Assembly (NCBI GenBank): GCA_043228905.1
Contig: JBHGNT010000021.1
Coordinates: 4,030,001-4,094,000 of the forward strand
From: Azolla caroliniana
Lineage: Eukaryota > Polypodiophyta
DNA: 64,000 bases
Direction: 5' to 3'
Below the pieces are notes generated by a model, which had not been told where the DNA came from, ran no database searches, and worked only from the letters and a program-made list of their open reading frames with translations. Positions 37,199 through 48,206 of the stretch are shown piece after piece. How positions within the stretch are numbered: position 1 is the stretch's first letter; every line of letters begins with the position of its first letter. A program made the translations under genes and the position numbers.

Positions 37199-37488
37199 AA
37201 CTATAAAGAAATGGAAAGCGTAGGTGATATTGTGTAGCGGAAGTAAATTGTGTGTGAGTACATAAGACGTGGAGAGAGAAAAGGAAGAGAGAGAGAGAGG
37301 GACTAGAACAAGAAGTTGTATTCGTGAAAAATATGATTATATCCAACAGTAACTAAGTTACAAAAGGTTGGTTTAAATACCAACTAGTCTAGGGCAACTG
37401 CCCTTTCTGTTATTTACAAAACTAGCCTAGTGTGTCCATTGCTAGTGTGAAAGCACTTCATTGGGGAAGTTGAGTTCGATTCTCAACA
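37199..37488 (-). repeat. Partial 3' LTR of Copia-2
   Basis: On the minus strand the sequence starts TGTTGAGAATCGAACTC at 37488, like the Copia-1 LTR start. It continues through a TATTTAAA-like box and a CT-rich part ending near 'ACTTCCGCTACACAATATCA', which resembles the Copia-1 LTR end region. Its far end runs into the right end of Copia-1, so the border cannot be fixed. Confidence 0.55.
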
Positions 37489-39054
37489 TGAACCAATACA
37501 CTTTCTGACTTTGAAAGTCTACAATAGTGTATTGTTAATTTAGCAGACTTACCCATAATACAAAGTTTTGGAATTAGGAGGTAAACACGAAAGAAGATAT
37601 TTTGTAGTGGTTAAGAACATGAGGATGCCTAACATGATTGATAGAAAGACATGCTCTTTCTTGAGTTACTTCGATTTGGTTGTTCAGTTGGATTCAATTT
37701 TCGACTTTGTGTACGGATGGTTAGTCAGGACGGTTTCGACAGTTTGATTGCTTTGTGCTCCTTGTTCTGTTCGACTGCCATCACCATACTTTGACTCCTT
37801 TGGTCGGCTTCGATCGACTGATCGACTGCTATTCGACTTTGACTGTTGTACTCCCCCTCAATCTTGGCAATATGTGTATCGTGAGACCAATATCCGATGT
37901 AAATTGCTCGAGTTTGTCGACTCCTAAGGCCTTAGTGAAGATGTCGGCAACCTGAAGGTTCGTGCTGAGGTGTTATAGATCGACATCTCTCGCCTGGGCG
38001 CACTCTCGGATGAAGTGATAATGCACTTCGATATGCTTCGTGCACACATGGAACACTAGGTTCTGAGCCAGATAAATGTTGCTCATGTTGTCGTAGTAGA
38101 GAAGAATTGGATCCTTGATAGGAACGCCCCGATCCTTCAATATGCGCTTCAGCCAAATTGTTTCGCATGCGATGACGACCGCTCCCCTGTATCGGCCTCT
38201 GTGCTCGACAATGCGATTGTCAGCTGTTTTTTACTACTCTACGAGATGGCTCCGTTGCCGAGTGAGAAGACGAATCCAAACGCTGATCTTCTATCGGCCT
38301 TATAGCCAGTCCAGTCTGCATCTGTGTACCCTTTGAGCCGAATAAATGTATCTGACTTATACATGATGCTAAAATCCATCGTCCTAGGGACATACTTAAG
38401 CACTCTCTTAGCGTAATTGAGATGAACATTTTGAGGGCTTTGCATGAATTGGCTAAGTAGACTGACTGAATAGTTGAGGTCAGGTCGGGTGATGGTAAGA
38501 TAGATTAAGCTGTCGATCAATTGATGGTATTGAGTAGGTTCGCACTCTGTAGTGCCAGAGTCGGCATCAAGCTTGAGATTTTGATCGAGGCACAGGTTTG
38601 TACTCAGTCATCCCAAACTTGTAGAGCAAGTTGAGAATGTAGTGCCGTTGAGAGATCAATATCCTGACTGGTGTTTGAATTACTTCGATACCAAGGAAGT
38701 AATGAAGCTCGTGCATATATTTCATTTTGAATCTGCCAGATAGGAGCGATTTAACCTTATCAATGTTGGCTAGATTCTTTCCTTCAATGACCAAATCATC
38801 CACGTACAGGATGATGACAATCGGGTTGTCCGACTCGTTTTTTATGTATAGGGAGTTGTTCGATTTTGACATTCAGAAGCCGATTTGGTGAAGATACTGG
38901 GTGATCTTTGAATGTCAAGCACACAGTGCTTGCTTGAGTCCATATAGCGGCTTCTTGAGCCAACATATTGCTGTCGGGTGTTTGGTTGATTCGAAACCGG
39001 GTGGTTGAATCATGAACACCTCCTCTTCTAGTTCACCTTGGAGGTGTCACGAAC

Positions 39055-39545
39055 ACACCAAGTGCGAACTAGGACAGAGCACAGATGATGGGGCTATGAG
39101 CGACGAATGAACTTGGATCTAGTTGTGACGAGGCTAGGAACTCTAGATGTTGTGAGCGACATGAGGGCATGAAGACAAAAATCAAGATCAAGGAGACAAA
39201 GATGAGGCGAAACGAGAATACTAGATTGATGTGTGAATGACTGGCGTTGAATCCCTTGAAAGGGACCAAGATGGTTACTAGTATTTATACTCTAAGTTGA
39301 AGTACATGCATTGGAATATTTTGAAGAATATTTTAGAACCTTTTAGAACCTTGGAACTTTCTAGAACTTTCTAGATGTCTAGAGAGTATACCTAGATCAT
39401 GTACATCTTATACAATGATATGTAGATCAAATATATCTTATACAATGCTCATATCAAGATGGTTGAGCATGATGTACTGTTGATGTGAGGTTGCAAGTTC
39501 AATCCTCGTCAACTATATATTTTATGTCATCCTATCGTGATAGGA
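39055..39545. mobile_element. Unclassified insertion in Copia-2 reverse transcriptase
   Basis: On either side the minus strand reads RT ('[12 protein letters not shown]' side near 39040 and 'HQMDVKN' side near 39560). Between them about 490 bp has no copia similarity. It is AT-rich, has TATTTATAC (minus: TATAAATA) near 39280, and a tRNA-like B box AGTTCAATCC near 39505. The flanks GGAGGTGT and GGAGGGTGT may be an imperfect target duplication. It could be a small solo LTR or a SINE. Confidence 0.45.
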
Positions 39546-40980
39546 GGAGGGTGTTCTTTACATCCATTTGGTGGAGGTGCCACCCTTTTGCAGTTGCGAG
39601 AGCAATGGTTGTCCGAACAGTCGTCAACTTTGCCACCGGGGCAAAGGTTTACTTATAATCGACTTCGTGTGTTTGAGGATATCCCTTGGCTACGAGTCGT
39701 GCCTTGTAACGATTTACCGAACCGTCATAATTATATTTTACCTTATAGATCCATCTACAACCAATGGGTTTCTTGTGTGGTGAATGGGGGACGAAATCCC
39801 ATGTCTCATTTTTGCATAACGCCTACATTTCTTCGTTCATAGCTTCGATCCATCGTGAATCCTTGGCTGCCTCGAAAAAGGTTTCTAGCTCTCGGACCAT
39901 CGCCACCTTCATCATGAAGGCATAATGATATGCCATATACTCATCGTAGCCGAATCGGCTAACATGGTTTCTCTCTCGGGTGGAGCGATAAAGTTTCTCA
40001 TTTGTAGAGACTATGGTTTTCTTTGCTTCATTCGTCCGAATGATTGGGATGTCAAGGCCTTTGAACTCACTATTGAGTGAGTGTGTTGACTAGTTGTCGA
40101 TTGGGTCCTCGTATTCCGTCATTTTGGCCTTCCCTTTGTCCAGCTTAGGACTTGGTCAAGATGTATTTTGATCGCTTGGAGGCTCTTGAGGTCCACTCAG
40201 TCTGGTCATAATTGGACTTTCTTCGAACAATTGCCTCAGTTGATCTTCGTCTTCTATCTCTCGTTCGGCCCATTCTGGGTCGACTAGGGTCGGAATCGGA
40301 GTCCTCTCTAGCTCATACTAGGATGCCGACTTGTCGAAAATGATGTCTCGATTCACTCGAAATATTCGGGTGGATGGATTGTAACATTTGTACCCCTTTT
40401 GTTCGAGGGAGTACCCTACAAGGATACATTTCTCAGACTTCGGATCAAGCTTTTGTTGCTTCTTGTCGGGAATGTGTACATATGCTACTAGTCGGCCTTC
40501 TTTTCCAATAAAGCTCCCATCATTGTTGAATTGTACTTGCATGCCTTGCTCGACAATCTAGGCGACTGAGACCAGGTTTTTCGTGATGGTTGGGACATGC
40601 AAGACGTTCTTGAGGTAGGTTTGTTTGCCGTCATTTCTGAATGAAACATTTCTGATATGCCGAAATGGACGAGTTATGTCATCTCTAGTTTTGACATAGA
40701 CGGGTCAATCGGGCTTACTCAACTCTCAAAACCAATCTTCATGAGACGCCATGTGATTGGACGCTCCAGAGTCTACAAACCATACATCGTTTGGGGAAGA
40801 GGTACTAGTTGGACCTTGTGCCGACGTCGAATGTGCTTTATGCCTCATTACAAACATTCCACCATGATCGTCATAATCAGAATTCATAGCATAATTTGTG
40901 AGTTGTTGGCTAGTCGAAACCAACTCTTGTTTCTTCATTCGGCACTCCTCTTCGTAGACTATGGCTGAGTTTTCCACAAT

Positions 40981-40985
40981 ACCTG
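40981..40985. repeat. Target duplication of Copia-3, left copy
   Basis: ACCTG precedes the 5' LTR and ACCCG follows the 3' LTR (46644-46648). They differ by one transition. Confidence 0.7.
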
Positions 40986-41371
40986 TGTTGAGAGACAAGC
41001 TCAACATCGGCCGGATCGACTAAAGAAGCCGAGGACCGGATCGGTTGGGACCGATCGGTTAGGCCGAGTACATAAACCGGGAGGTCGTTAGGAAAGATAT
41101 TCCGTGAGGAATATATTTGGGAGTTAGTGTAGGGGCTCTTGAAGAGCATTGAAGTACTGTCAGTACTTCGGTCAGTCCTTCCAGGACTTGTATAAAAGTG
41201 CTCACTGAGCACGTCTTATGTACAGACTTGAGTATCATTATTGAATATAGTTTTTTGTGTCTACTCACTCTGTCTCTCCCGCGTATACCGTGTAAGCCCA
41301 AGCTCTCCATTGAACCTGAGTTTCCTTCCTCTGTTCTGTCTTCATACTTGCTTCCGCACGCTACTTTTTCA
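40986..41371 (+). repeat. Copia-3 5' LTR
   Basis: 386 bp, TGTTGAGAGAC...CTACTTTTTCA. It contains a TATA box at 41191-41197 and a GATCGGTT-rich inverted region near the left end. Confidence 0.95.
41191..41197 (+). promoter_or_regulatory. TATA box of the Copia-3 LTR
   Basis: TATAAAA is about 205 bp into the LTR and is conserved in the 3' LTR at 46463-46469. Confidence 0.6.
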
Positions 41372-41383
41372 TGGTATCAGAGC
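41372..41383 (+). promoter_or_regulatory. Copia-3 primer binding site (initiator tRNA-Met)
   Basis: TGGTATCAGAGC begins at the first base after the 5' LTR. It is the standard plant copia primer site. Confidence 0.85.
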
Positions 41384-41443
41384 GCGAGGGTTGAGAACCT
41401 CTCTGCAACCGACACAGCTTGACGAAGAAGAACAAGAAGAACG

Positions 41444-43869
41444 ATGGATAGAGGCATGGCGAGCTCACTTCCAACAGAGAAGCTCGATAGAACCAACTAC
41501 GCGTCTTGGTCCTACAAGATGCACCAGTACCTGCTCGGGCACGGCTACTGGAGTTATGTCGAAGGAGCTAATGATGCGGCACCCGAATCGACACACAGAG
41601 ACTTCCCGTCGTGGGAGCAATCGGCGAGCAGGGTACTATACTGCTTCGCGTCGTGTGTGGGCGAACAACTATTGAGCTATGTTTGGGATGCAAAGACACC
41701 AAAGGGTGCGTGGGAAAATCTGAAGAAGATTTTCGCCGCGAACACCACAGCCAGGAAGCTTCAGCTCCGACAAGAGTTGAGCAACCTACGACAACACGAC
41801 TTGTCGGTGGCGGACTATACCTCGAAGATTAAGGATATCTGCGACTCCCTCGCCTCCATAGAGGTGAAGATCGAGGAGAGCGAGATGGTCCAGATCTGTC
41901 TCAGAGGTTTAGCGTTGAAGTTCGGAGCGTTCCGAACGGCTACGTGTACCCGGGAGAATACGTCGTCCTTTTTTGACTTACAGTCAATGCTCCTGGTAGA
42001 GGAGAACCACGCGGGTGCGTCTACAAGCATACACACCGACAACAGAATGTTGTACACAGAGGGAGATAGGCCCCGTGGACGTGGAGGACGAGGCGAGTTG
42101 GCGCGCAATGGAGGCGGCCGACGAGATCAAGGAAGATGGCACCGAAGTGATGCCGACAGCAACTCCGGACCCTCCGGAAACAGGGGGAGTCGAAGCGATG
42201 AGAACTGGCAAGGGAAGTCCATCGCGGTGTGTTGGTACTGTGGCAAGAAAGGCCACAAGGAAAGTGAGTGCTGGAAGAAGCGCGCCGATTTGGAGAGAAA
42301 TGGCTCCAGAAATACCGACAAGGGAAATCAGCAGCAATCGCACTACGCCGAAGACTCCGGGAGAGCCGGAGAAGGGTCTGCCTTCGTGACGAGACACGAA
42401 GCAAACTCAATGAAACAGAGCACCCCGAGATCGGACGAGGTGTGGTACGTAGACTCCGGCGCGTCAAACCACACGACGAGCCATAAGGAGTGGTTCTCGT
42501 ACCTTGAAAAACCGATACAACCGGGAGTAGTCGCAACAGGAGACGACACTCCACATCTGATCGCGAAAGTCGGAGAAGTTCCCCTTAGCCATGTCGGGCA
42601 GAAAGGGAAACTCAAGAACGTGTTGCACGTTTCGACAATCATGAAGAACTTGGTCTCGGTCGGACAGATCGTCGACCAAGGGATGGAGGTTCGGTTTACA
42701 CACCTCGGGTGCTTCATTGAGGAAGAAGGCTGTGTGATTGCGCAAGGGCGCAGAGACAGGAGGATGTTCATCCTCGACTCCACTGACGGCGGCACCGCAA
42801 TGTTCGCGAAGGGACAAAAGACCGAGTCGGACATCGACTTGTGGCACAAGCGGATAGGCCATGTCAACTACCAGCGGCTTCAAGATCTGCAAACGAAACA
42901 GGTAGTGTTCGGTTTGCCCAAATTTAGTGGCCGAAAGGCACAAATTTGTGAAGCCTGCCAGCTCGGGAAGCAACACCGACTTCCCTTCCCCAACGAGCGA
43001 AACCGGAGCCGGAACAAGCTCGACCTTATACACTCCGATGTATGGGGGCCGACACAAAACGTTAGTCTTGGTGGGAGCCGATATTTCGTCTCCTTCATCG
43101 ATGACCACACGCGGCACACGCGGATCTACCTCATTGAGAGGAAGAGCGAAGTCTTCGACTGTTTCCAGGACCTCAAAGGGTTCGTGGAAGCCGAAATGGG
43201 ACGAAAGATCAAGTGCCTGCGGTCGGATGGCGGAAAAGAGTACTTTTCGGTCAATTCAACGGTTACCTACAACAAATGGGAATTCGCCGCGAATTCAATT
43301 GTAGATACACGCCAAAGTAGAACGGTATGGCCGAGAGGAAGAATCGGTTAGTTGTGGAAGCGGCACGGGCAATGCTGGAGGAGAAGAGCTTGCCCAAGTT
43401 CTACTGGGCTGAGGCGGTAAGGACCGCGGTATACATCTAGAACCGGATCGGAGACAAAGTGTCAGCGCACGAGCTATATTTCAGAACGAAGCCGAACTTG
43501 CGACACTTGAGGGTGTTCGGTAGCATTGCGTATGTGCATGTACCGAAGGAGAAAAGGAGGAAGCTGGATGCAAAGGCCGAGAAGTGTATCTTGGTCGGTT
43601 ACTCGGACGAGCAGAAGGGTTATAAGTGCCATAATCCTCGCACCAAACAAGCGCGTGTCAGCCGCGACGTTGTGTTTGACGAGTCCGCGTCCTGGTACCT
43701 GCCCCCGACTCGGAACCTCGACTCCAATACGAGTTCTGACGATGAGGTCAGCGAGGCTAAGATGCCTCCGGATGAGCCAGAAATCGAGACCCGCGAAGAG
43801 AGTCCGATTTCACTCCGGTTAAGTGGACCAATTGGACGACTGAGTCGGTACGACCAGTTCGATGAATAG
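41444..43869 (+). pseudogene. Copia-3 gag, protease and integrase, frameshifted
   Basis: The first frame starts at ATG 41444 (gag 'SSLPTEKLDRTNYASW'), has a CCHC knuckle 'CWYCGKKGHKESEC' near 42230, protease 'VDSGASNH' near 42452, the pre-integrase 'HKRIGH' block near 42847 and the first integrase acidic residues. A one-base shift near 43255 breaks it, and the old frame runs on as nonsense to 43351. The proper frame continues after the shift with TAG at 43318 (where relatives have glutamine before NG.AERKNR) and TAG at 43438, then from 43459 to TAG 43867. The integrase of this copy cannot be made as one piece. Confidence 0.9.
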
Positions 43870-46263
43870 CCGGCGAGTAGTGGAGACTCGGCCGTGCATT
43901 CCCCGCACAGGAAGCCGAGGAGACAGCTTACGCGCAAAGAGAAAGGGAAGAAGAAGGTGTCGGATTCCGGCACGGAAAGAAACGAGTCAGACCGACGCGA
44001 GTCCGACTCTGAGGGAACCGGTGACAGGTCTTTAAAGGTGAAGACCGCGTCGACCGAGAAGGCCTCGACATCGGCTAATGTGAGATTACACCGATCTACC
44101 CGCCAGAAGAACCCAGTTGTGCGGTTCGGATACAACGAGTACATGGCGCATCACTATGCGTACATGACCCGTGTAGCGAAAGTGTGTGAGCCGGAGAGCT
44201 ACGCAGACGCGGCAAAAGACGCAAATTGGCGTGCCGTGATGAAGGAAGAGATGCACGCATTGGCGGAGAATGAGACCTGGGACTTGGTTGACGCACCGAA
44301 GGGTGTGAAGCCAATCGGGTGTAGATGGGTGTACAAAGTCAAGTACAACACCGATGGCTCGGTCAACCGGTACAAGGCTCGGCTAGTGGCAAAGGGCTAC
44401 GCGCAGAAACACGGCATCGACTACGATGAGACGTTTGCGCCGGTCGCGAAAATGACGACCATTCGTGTTTTGCTCGCAGTAGCTGCGGCCAAGGGGTGGC
44501 ACTTACATAAGATGGATGTAAAGAATGCGTTCCTGCAAGGTGACCTTGAGGAACAGGTGTACATGGTACATCCCCCCGGATTTCACTCTGGAACGAACTC
44601 CTCGGCAGTATGCCGACTGAAGAAGTCCCTTTACGGACTAAAGCAAGCCCCACGTGCCTGGAACGCGAAGATCACGCAACAACTGCGTCGGATGGGCTTC
44701 GTCACGTCAAAATCGGACTCTTCCCTGTTCATTTGGAAAGGTCGACTCGGACCGGTTAGTATTTTACTGTATGTTGATGACTTGGTCTTCACCGGCGCCG
44801 ACCTAGGTGAAATCGACCGTTTGAAGCTCCAGCTTGCGGCATCGTTCGACATGAAGGATCTGGGGGACCTTCATTACTTCCTCGGGATCGAAGTGATCCG
44901 TACCCCCGAAGGCATATTGATTAGTCAACGTCACTACGTGCTGAGTATGCTCTTCAAATTCGGGATGGCCGACTATAAGTCCATCTCGACTCCTCTGGAC
45001 AGAACCGTCAAGCTTCGTCCCGATACGGGAAAGGTATGCGACCCGACGAGGTTCCGACAAATTGTCGGAAGACTCATATACTTGACCATCACCCAACCCG
45101 ACCTCAGTTATCCAGTCGGAGTGATCAGTCAGTTCATGACGCGACCTACCGAGGAGCACCTTCAGTGTGCGCAACGCGTACTGCGGCACGTAAGTGGCAC
45201 TAACGACCGAGGACTGCTATATCGGACCGGTGCAGCTGCGCAGTTAGTTGGCTACACCGATGCTGATTGGGCTGGTAATGCCGCTGATCGCCGATCCACG
45301 TCTGGATACGCGTTCTCCCTTGGGAGTGCCGCGATCGCATGGAGCAGTAAGAAGCAGCCGACAGTTGCACTGTCGAGCACCGAAGCTGAGTACCGAGGAG
45401 CGGCTGTCGCAACATGCGAAACCATATGGTTGAAGCGGCTACTTAAGGACCTACAAGAGGAGGTGTTAGATCCGACAATGATCTACTACGACAACCTCAG
45501 CAGCATCCAACTCGCGAAGAACCCCATCTTCCACGCACGGACCAAGCACATTGAGGTGCACTACCACTTCGTCCGTGAGCGTGTCCTTTCCGGTGAAGTC
45601 GAACTTCAGTACGTTCCGACGGATCGGCATGCTGCCGACATCTTCACCAAGCCTCTTGGTCTGGACAAGTTGCGGCAATTCTCAGGTGCGCTCGGGTTGC
45701 GTCACCTCGACGTGCCGAACTTGAGGGGGAGAACAGTCCCGAATGACCAAGCAAGGCAGCAGGAAAGGAGCGGTGACCATGACACCGAGTCGGTTGACTC
45801 GTTTGTTGACTCGGTTGAAGAAGGATCGGCTGAAGAAGCCGAGGGCGGACCCGCGGAAAAGTTCGGAAGAGGACAAAAGGGGAGCAGCCGAAGGAGAGAG
45901 CCGAAGCCAACCACGCATGGGGGAGATGACGCCATCGAGGGCGAGAAGACCGAAGACGAGTTGGAGACAGCCAACTTGGACGAGAGCGAAGACCGATCGG
46001 AGGAAGCCGAGTCGGTTCGGATGTTTGATTCGGACACGCTGAATCAACCGAGGCCCAAGCGGAAGAAAAGGCAGCAAGAGAAGCGTCAACACCGCAATAG
46101 CAGAAGAGCTGATAAGGGCCGCATGAGCAGACAAGCCGACCGGAAGGGTCGAAGCGCGCGGAGTCGAGCAGGTCGAGGAGTGCGAGCGAGGCGAGAAGCC
46201 AGGAGGAACCGGTGTTGTGAAGATCCCGAAGAGCCTCAAGTTGAGCTTGAGGGGGAGTGTTGA
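43870..46263 (+). pseudogene. Copia-3 RT-RNase H with long C-terminal extension
   Basis: The frame is open from 43870 to TGA 46261-46263. It holds RT ('WVYKVKYNTDGS', YVDDL near 44774) and RNase H ('DADWAGNAADRRSTSG' near 45257, 'DIFTKPLG' near 45645). Normal copia proteins end soon after 'PNLRG'. Here the frame stays open for about 178 more codons: first acidic (EEGSAEEAEG), then strongly basic (KRKKRQQEKR, RSRAGRGVRARREARR). It crosses the polypurine tract and stops in the first bases of the 3' LTR (TGTTGA). It is cut off from its own gag by upstream stops, so this copy is probably inactive. Confidence 0.88.
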
Positions 46264-46643
46264 GAGACAAGCTCAACATCGGTCGGATCGGCTGAAGAAG
46301 CCGAGGACCGGATCGGTTGGGACCGATCGGTTAGGCCGAGTACATAAACCGGGAGGTCGTTAGGAAAGATATTCCGTGAGGAATATATTTGGGAGTTAGT
46401 GTAGGGGCTCTTGATGAGCATTGAAGTACTGTCAGTACTTCGGTCAGTCCTTCCAGGACTTGTATAAAAGTGCTCACTGAGCACGTCTTATGTACAGACT
46501 TGAGTATCATTATTGAATATAGTTTTTTGTGTCTACTCACTCTGTCTCTCCCGCATATACCGTGTAAGCCCAAGCTCTCCATTGAACCCGAGTTTCCTTC
46601 CTCTGTTCTATCTTCATACTTGCTTCCGCACGCTACTTTTTCA
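46258..46643 (+). repeat. Copia-3 3' LTR
   Basis: 386 bp. It follows TTGAGGGGGAG (46247-46257), the polypurine tract, without a gap. Confidence 0.95.
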
Positions 46644-47170
46644 ACCCGCATTCGATCGAGCTATTTTGATGGCTCGGTCCGACAGGATGGCTCCCCCTTC
46701 TACCGAACTCCCTAGGAGTGTTTTTGGCCTCTTGCCAATTATGGGAATCAGGTTCTGTTTCTTCGGCCGAATCCTCTTCCATCATCCGACTAGGAATAGA
46801 GCATCTAACCATCAAGTGCATCGCTCCTTTGTCGGGCATGATTTTCTTCAACCAGTAGTATCGATTGAAGGTTGAAAAACGAGGGAGGATTCTCCCTTTT
46901 AAGAATGCACGATCTAATGGCGTTGAATCGTGGTGCTAGGCCGTTGAGGCATATTTGCACTAGTTCATTATCATTGATGATGACATTGATCGATCGAAGG
47001 GCATCACACAGTTCCTTGATCTTCAAGGTATAGTTGGTGATTGACAAGTCCCTCTATGGCATATTGTTTTAACTCCTATTTGAGTGGGAGTTTTCGTGTA
47101 GTCGTATTGGCTGCAGAAATCTTCTTGATATTGCCCCAAGCTTCTTTTGGCGTTTTTGCCTCTCGAATAT
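46644..47170 (-). pseudogene. Copia-2 gag fragment
   Basis: This is the other side of the Copia-2 split. On the minus strand it reads gag: 'YIREAKTPKEAW' at the 47170 end, 'LVQICLNGLAPRFNAI' and 'ILLVEENHA' in the middle, and the first zinc-knuckle cysteine at 46650. The N-terminal 70 or so gag codons and the 5' LTR are missing. The sequence stops where element B begins at about 47171. Confidence 0.85.
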
Positions 47171-47392
47171 AGTCGTGAAGATTTCCGGCTACGGTGAGAA
47201 AACCGGATGGAATGGGCAAAGTCGTCGATGTACGACAAGTGCACGTGTACATTAGGAAATGTATATAAAATAATAGGGGCTATTTATCCCACATTGTAAC
47301 ATCCTTCCTTCCTTGGACTATAAAACGAAGGGAGGGTCTCTCGTAAAGGGTTGCCCATTTTTGAGTTAGGAGGGTATACTGTTAGATCTAAG

Positions 47393-47397
47393 GTATG
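47393..47397. repeat. Target duplication GTATG, left copy
   Basis: GTATG before the copia solo LTR, repeated at 48641-48645. Confidence 0.75.
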
Positions 47398-47421
47398 TGT
47401 TGAGAATCAAGCTCAACATAG

Positions 47422-48206
47422 TGACGGGAACTAAAACGCTCCCTATACGCAACAGTCGGCCACAACCGAGCTTAGAATCATACACAGAATACGGGAAATG
47501 AATGCACGACACGAAGAAGAGAAGAGTACACAGGATGTTTACGTGGAAAACCCAAACCAAGGGAAAAAACCACGGCAGCCCACGGGCTGCAAACTATCAC
47601 TATGTTAGAATGTACATTAGTGAGTTCATGGAGGCAACGACCTCGTGCTCACGATCTTCGCCACAGGCGGCGGTTACAACAGAGGCAACGACCTCTTCCT
47701 CTCTCTCACTCACATTGTACACAGTTACGCGCAAGAACAACAACAATACTCTACATACACAATAAGTTTGCCCTAAGTCATATTTATACTAATATGACTT
47801 TTCGGCTATTTACAAATATAGCCTCGATGGACTCTCAGAAACATATTTACGAATATGTCTCTTCATCCGGTGAGCACTCCTCACCGGGCCTGCATCATCC
47901 GGCGCTTGCCGGGTACTAGCCATCCGGCTCTCCGTAGCCGGGTTCTCCTCATCCGGTTCTCACCGGGTCTGCACCATCCGGCTCTCCGTAGCCAGGTACT
48001 CCTCATCCGGTTCTCACCGGGTCTGCACCATCCGGCTCTTCGTAGCCAGGTACTCGTCATCCGGTTCTCACTGGGTCTGCACCATCTGGCTCTCTGTAGC
48101 CAAGTACTCCTCATCCGGTTTCCGCCTCGGCCTATCGGCCTCGGCCGAGTTTGCTCATTAGCACTGTTCTTCTCTCTTCCCATCCGGAGGGACATGTCTC
48201 CCAACA
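47422..48206. mobile_element. Inner solo LTR inside the copia solo LTR
   Basis: The 785-bp insert runs TGACGGGAAC...CCCAACA (TG...CA) and is bounded by exact CATAG copies at 47417-47421 and 48207-48211. It has the 'ACGTGGAAAACCC...AAAAACCACG' palindromic block seen in many plant copia LTRs and a 54-bp minisatellite. There is no coding sequence. Its orientation is not certain, probably plus. Confidence 0.8.
47880..48122. repeat. 54-bp minisatellite in the inner solo LTR
   Basis: Four to five units share 'GTCTGCACCATCCGGCTCT' and 'TCCTCATCCGGTTCTCAC'. The phase marker GCACCATC recurs at 47971, 48025 and 48079. Confidence 0.85.

Larger units (their letters stand above)
37489..40985 (-). pseudogene. 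Copia-2 pol, degenerate (zinc knuckle to RNase H)
   Basis: Minus-strand fragments match the Copia-1 order: zinc-knuckle end and 'DVWFVDSGASNHM' protease (about 40985-40730), pre-integrase segment, then 'VAYVHIPDKKQQKLDPKSEK' at about 40490, then RT with YVDDL (about 38800) and RNase H 'DADWTGYKADRRS' (about 38310), ending with a TTGAGGGGGAG motif near 37850. The whole integrase core is missing: the frame goes from the 'EKEGR' block straight to 'AYVH' near 40487. About 490 bp of foreign sequence interrupts RT at 39055-39545. Many stops and shifts make it inactive. Confidence 0.85.
40986..46643 (+). mobile_element. Copia-3: complete Ty1/copia LTR retrotransposon inside Copia-2
   Basis: Both LTRs are 386 bp and differ at about seven positions (roughly 98% identical by eye, six transitions and one transversion). 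The primer site TGGTATCAGAGC (41372-41383) matches initiator tRNA-Met. The polypurine tract abuts the 3' LTR. The orientation is opposite to Copia-2, and the insertion point splits the zinc-knuckle codons of Copia-2. The gag-pol has one frameshift and three stops. Its last part carries an unusual C-terminal extension. Confidence 0.95.

Noticed and set aside
45727-46263. Envelope-like domain in the Copia-3 tail
   Set aside because: No signal peptide, no membrane segment and no fusion-like stretch; composition is acidic then arginine-rich.
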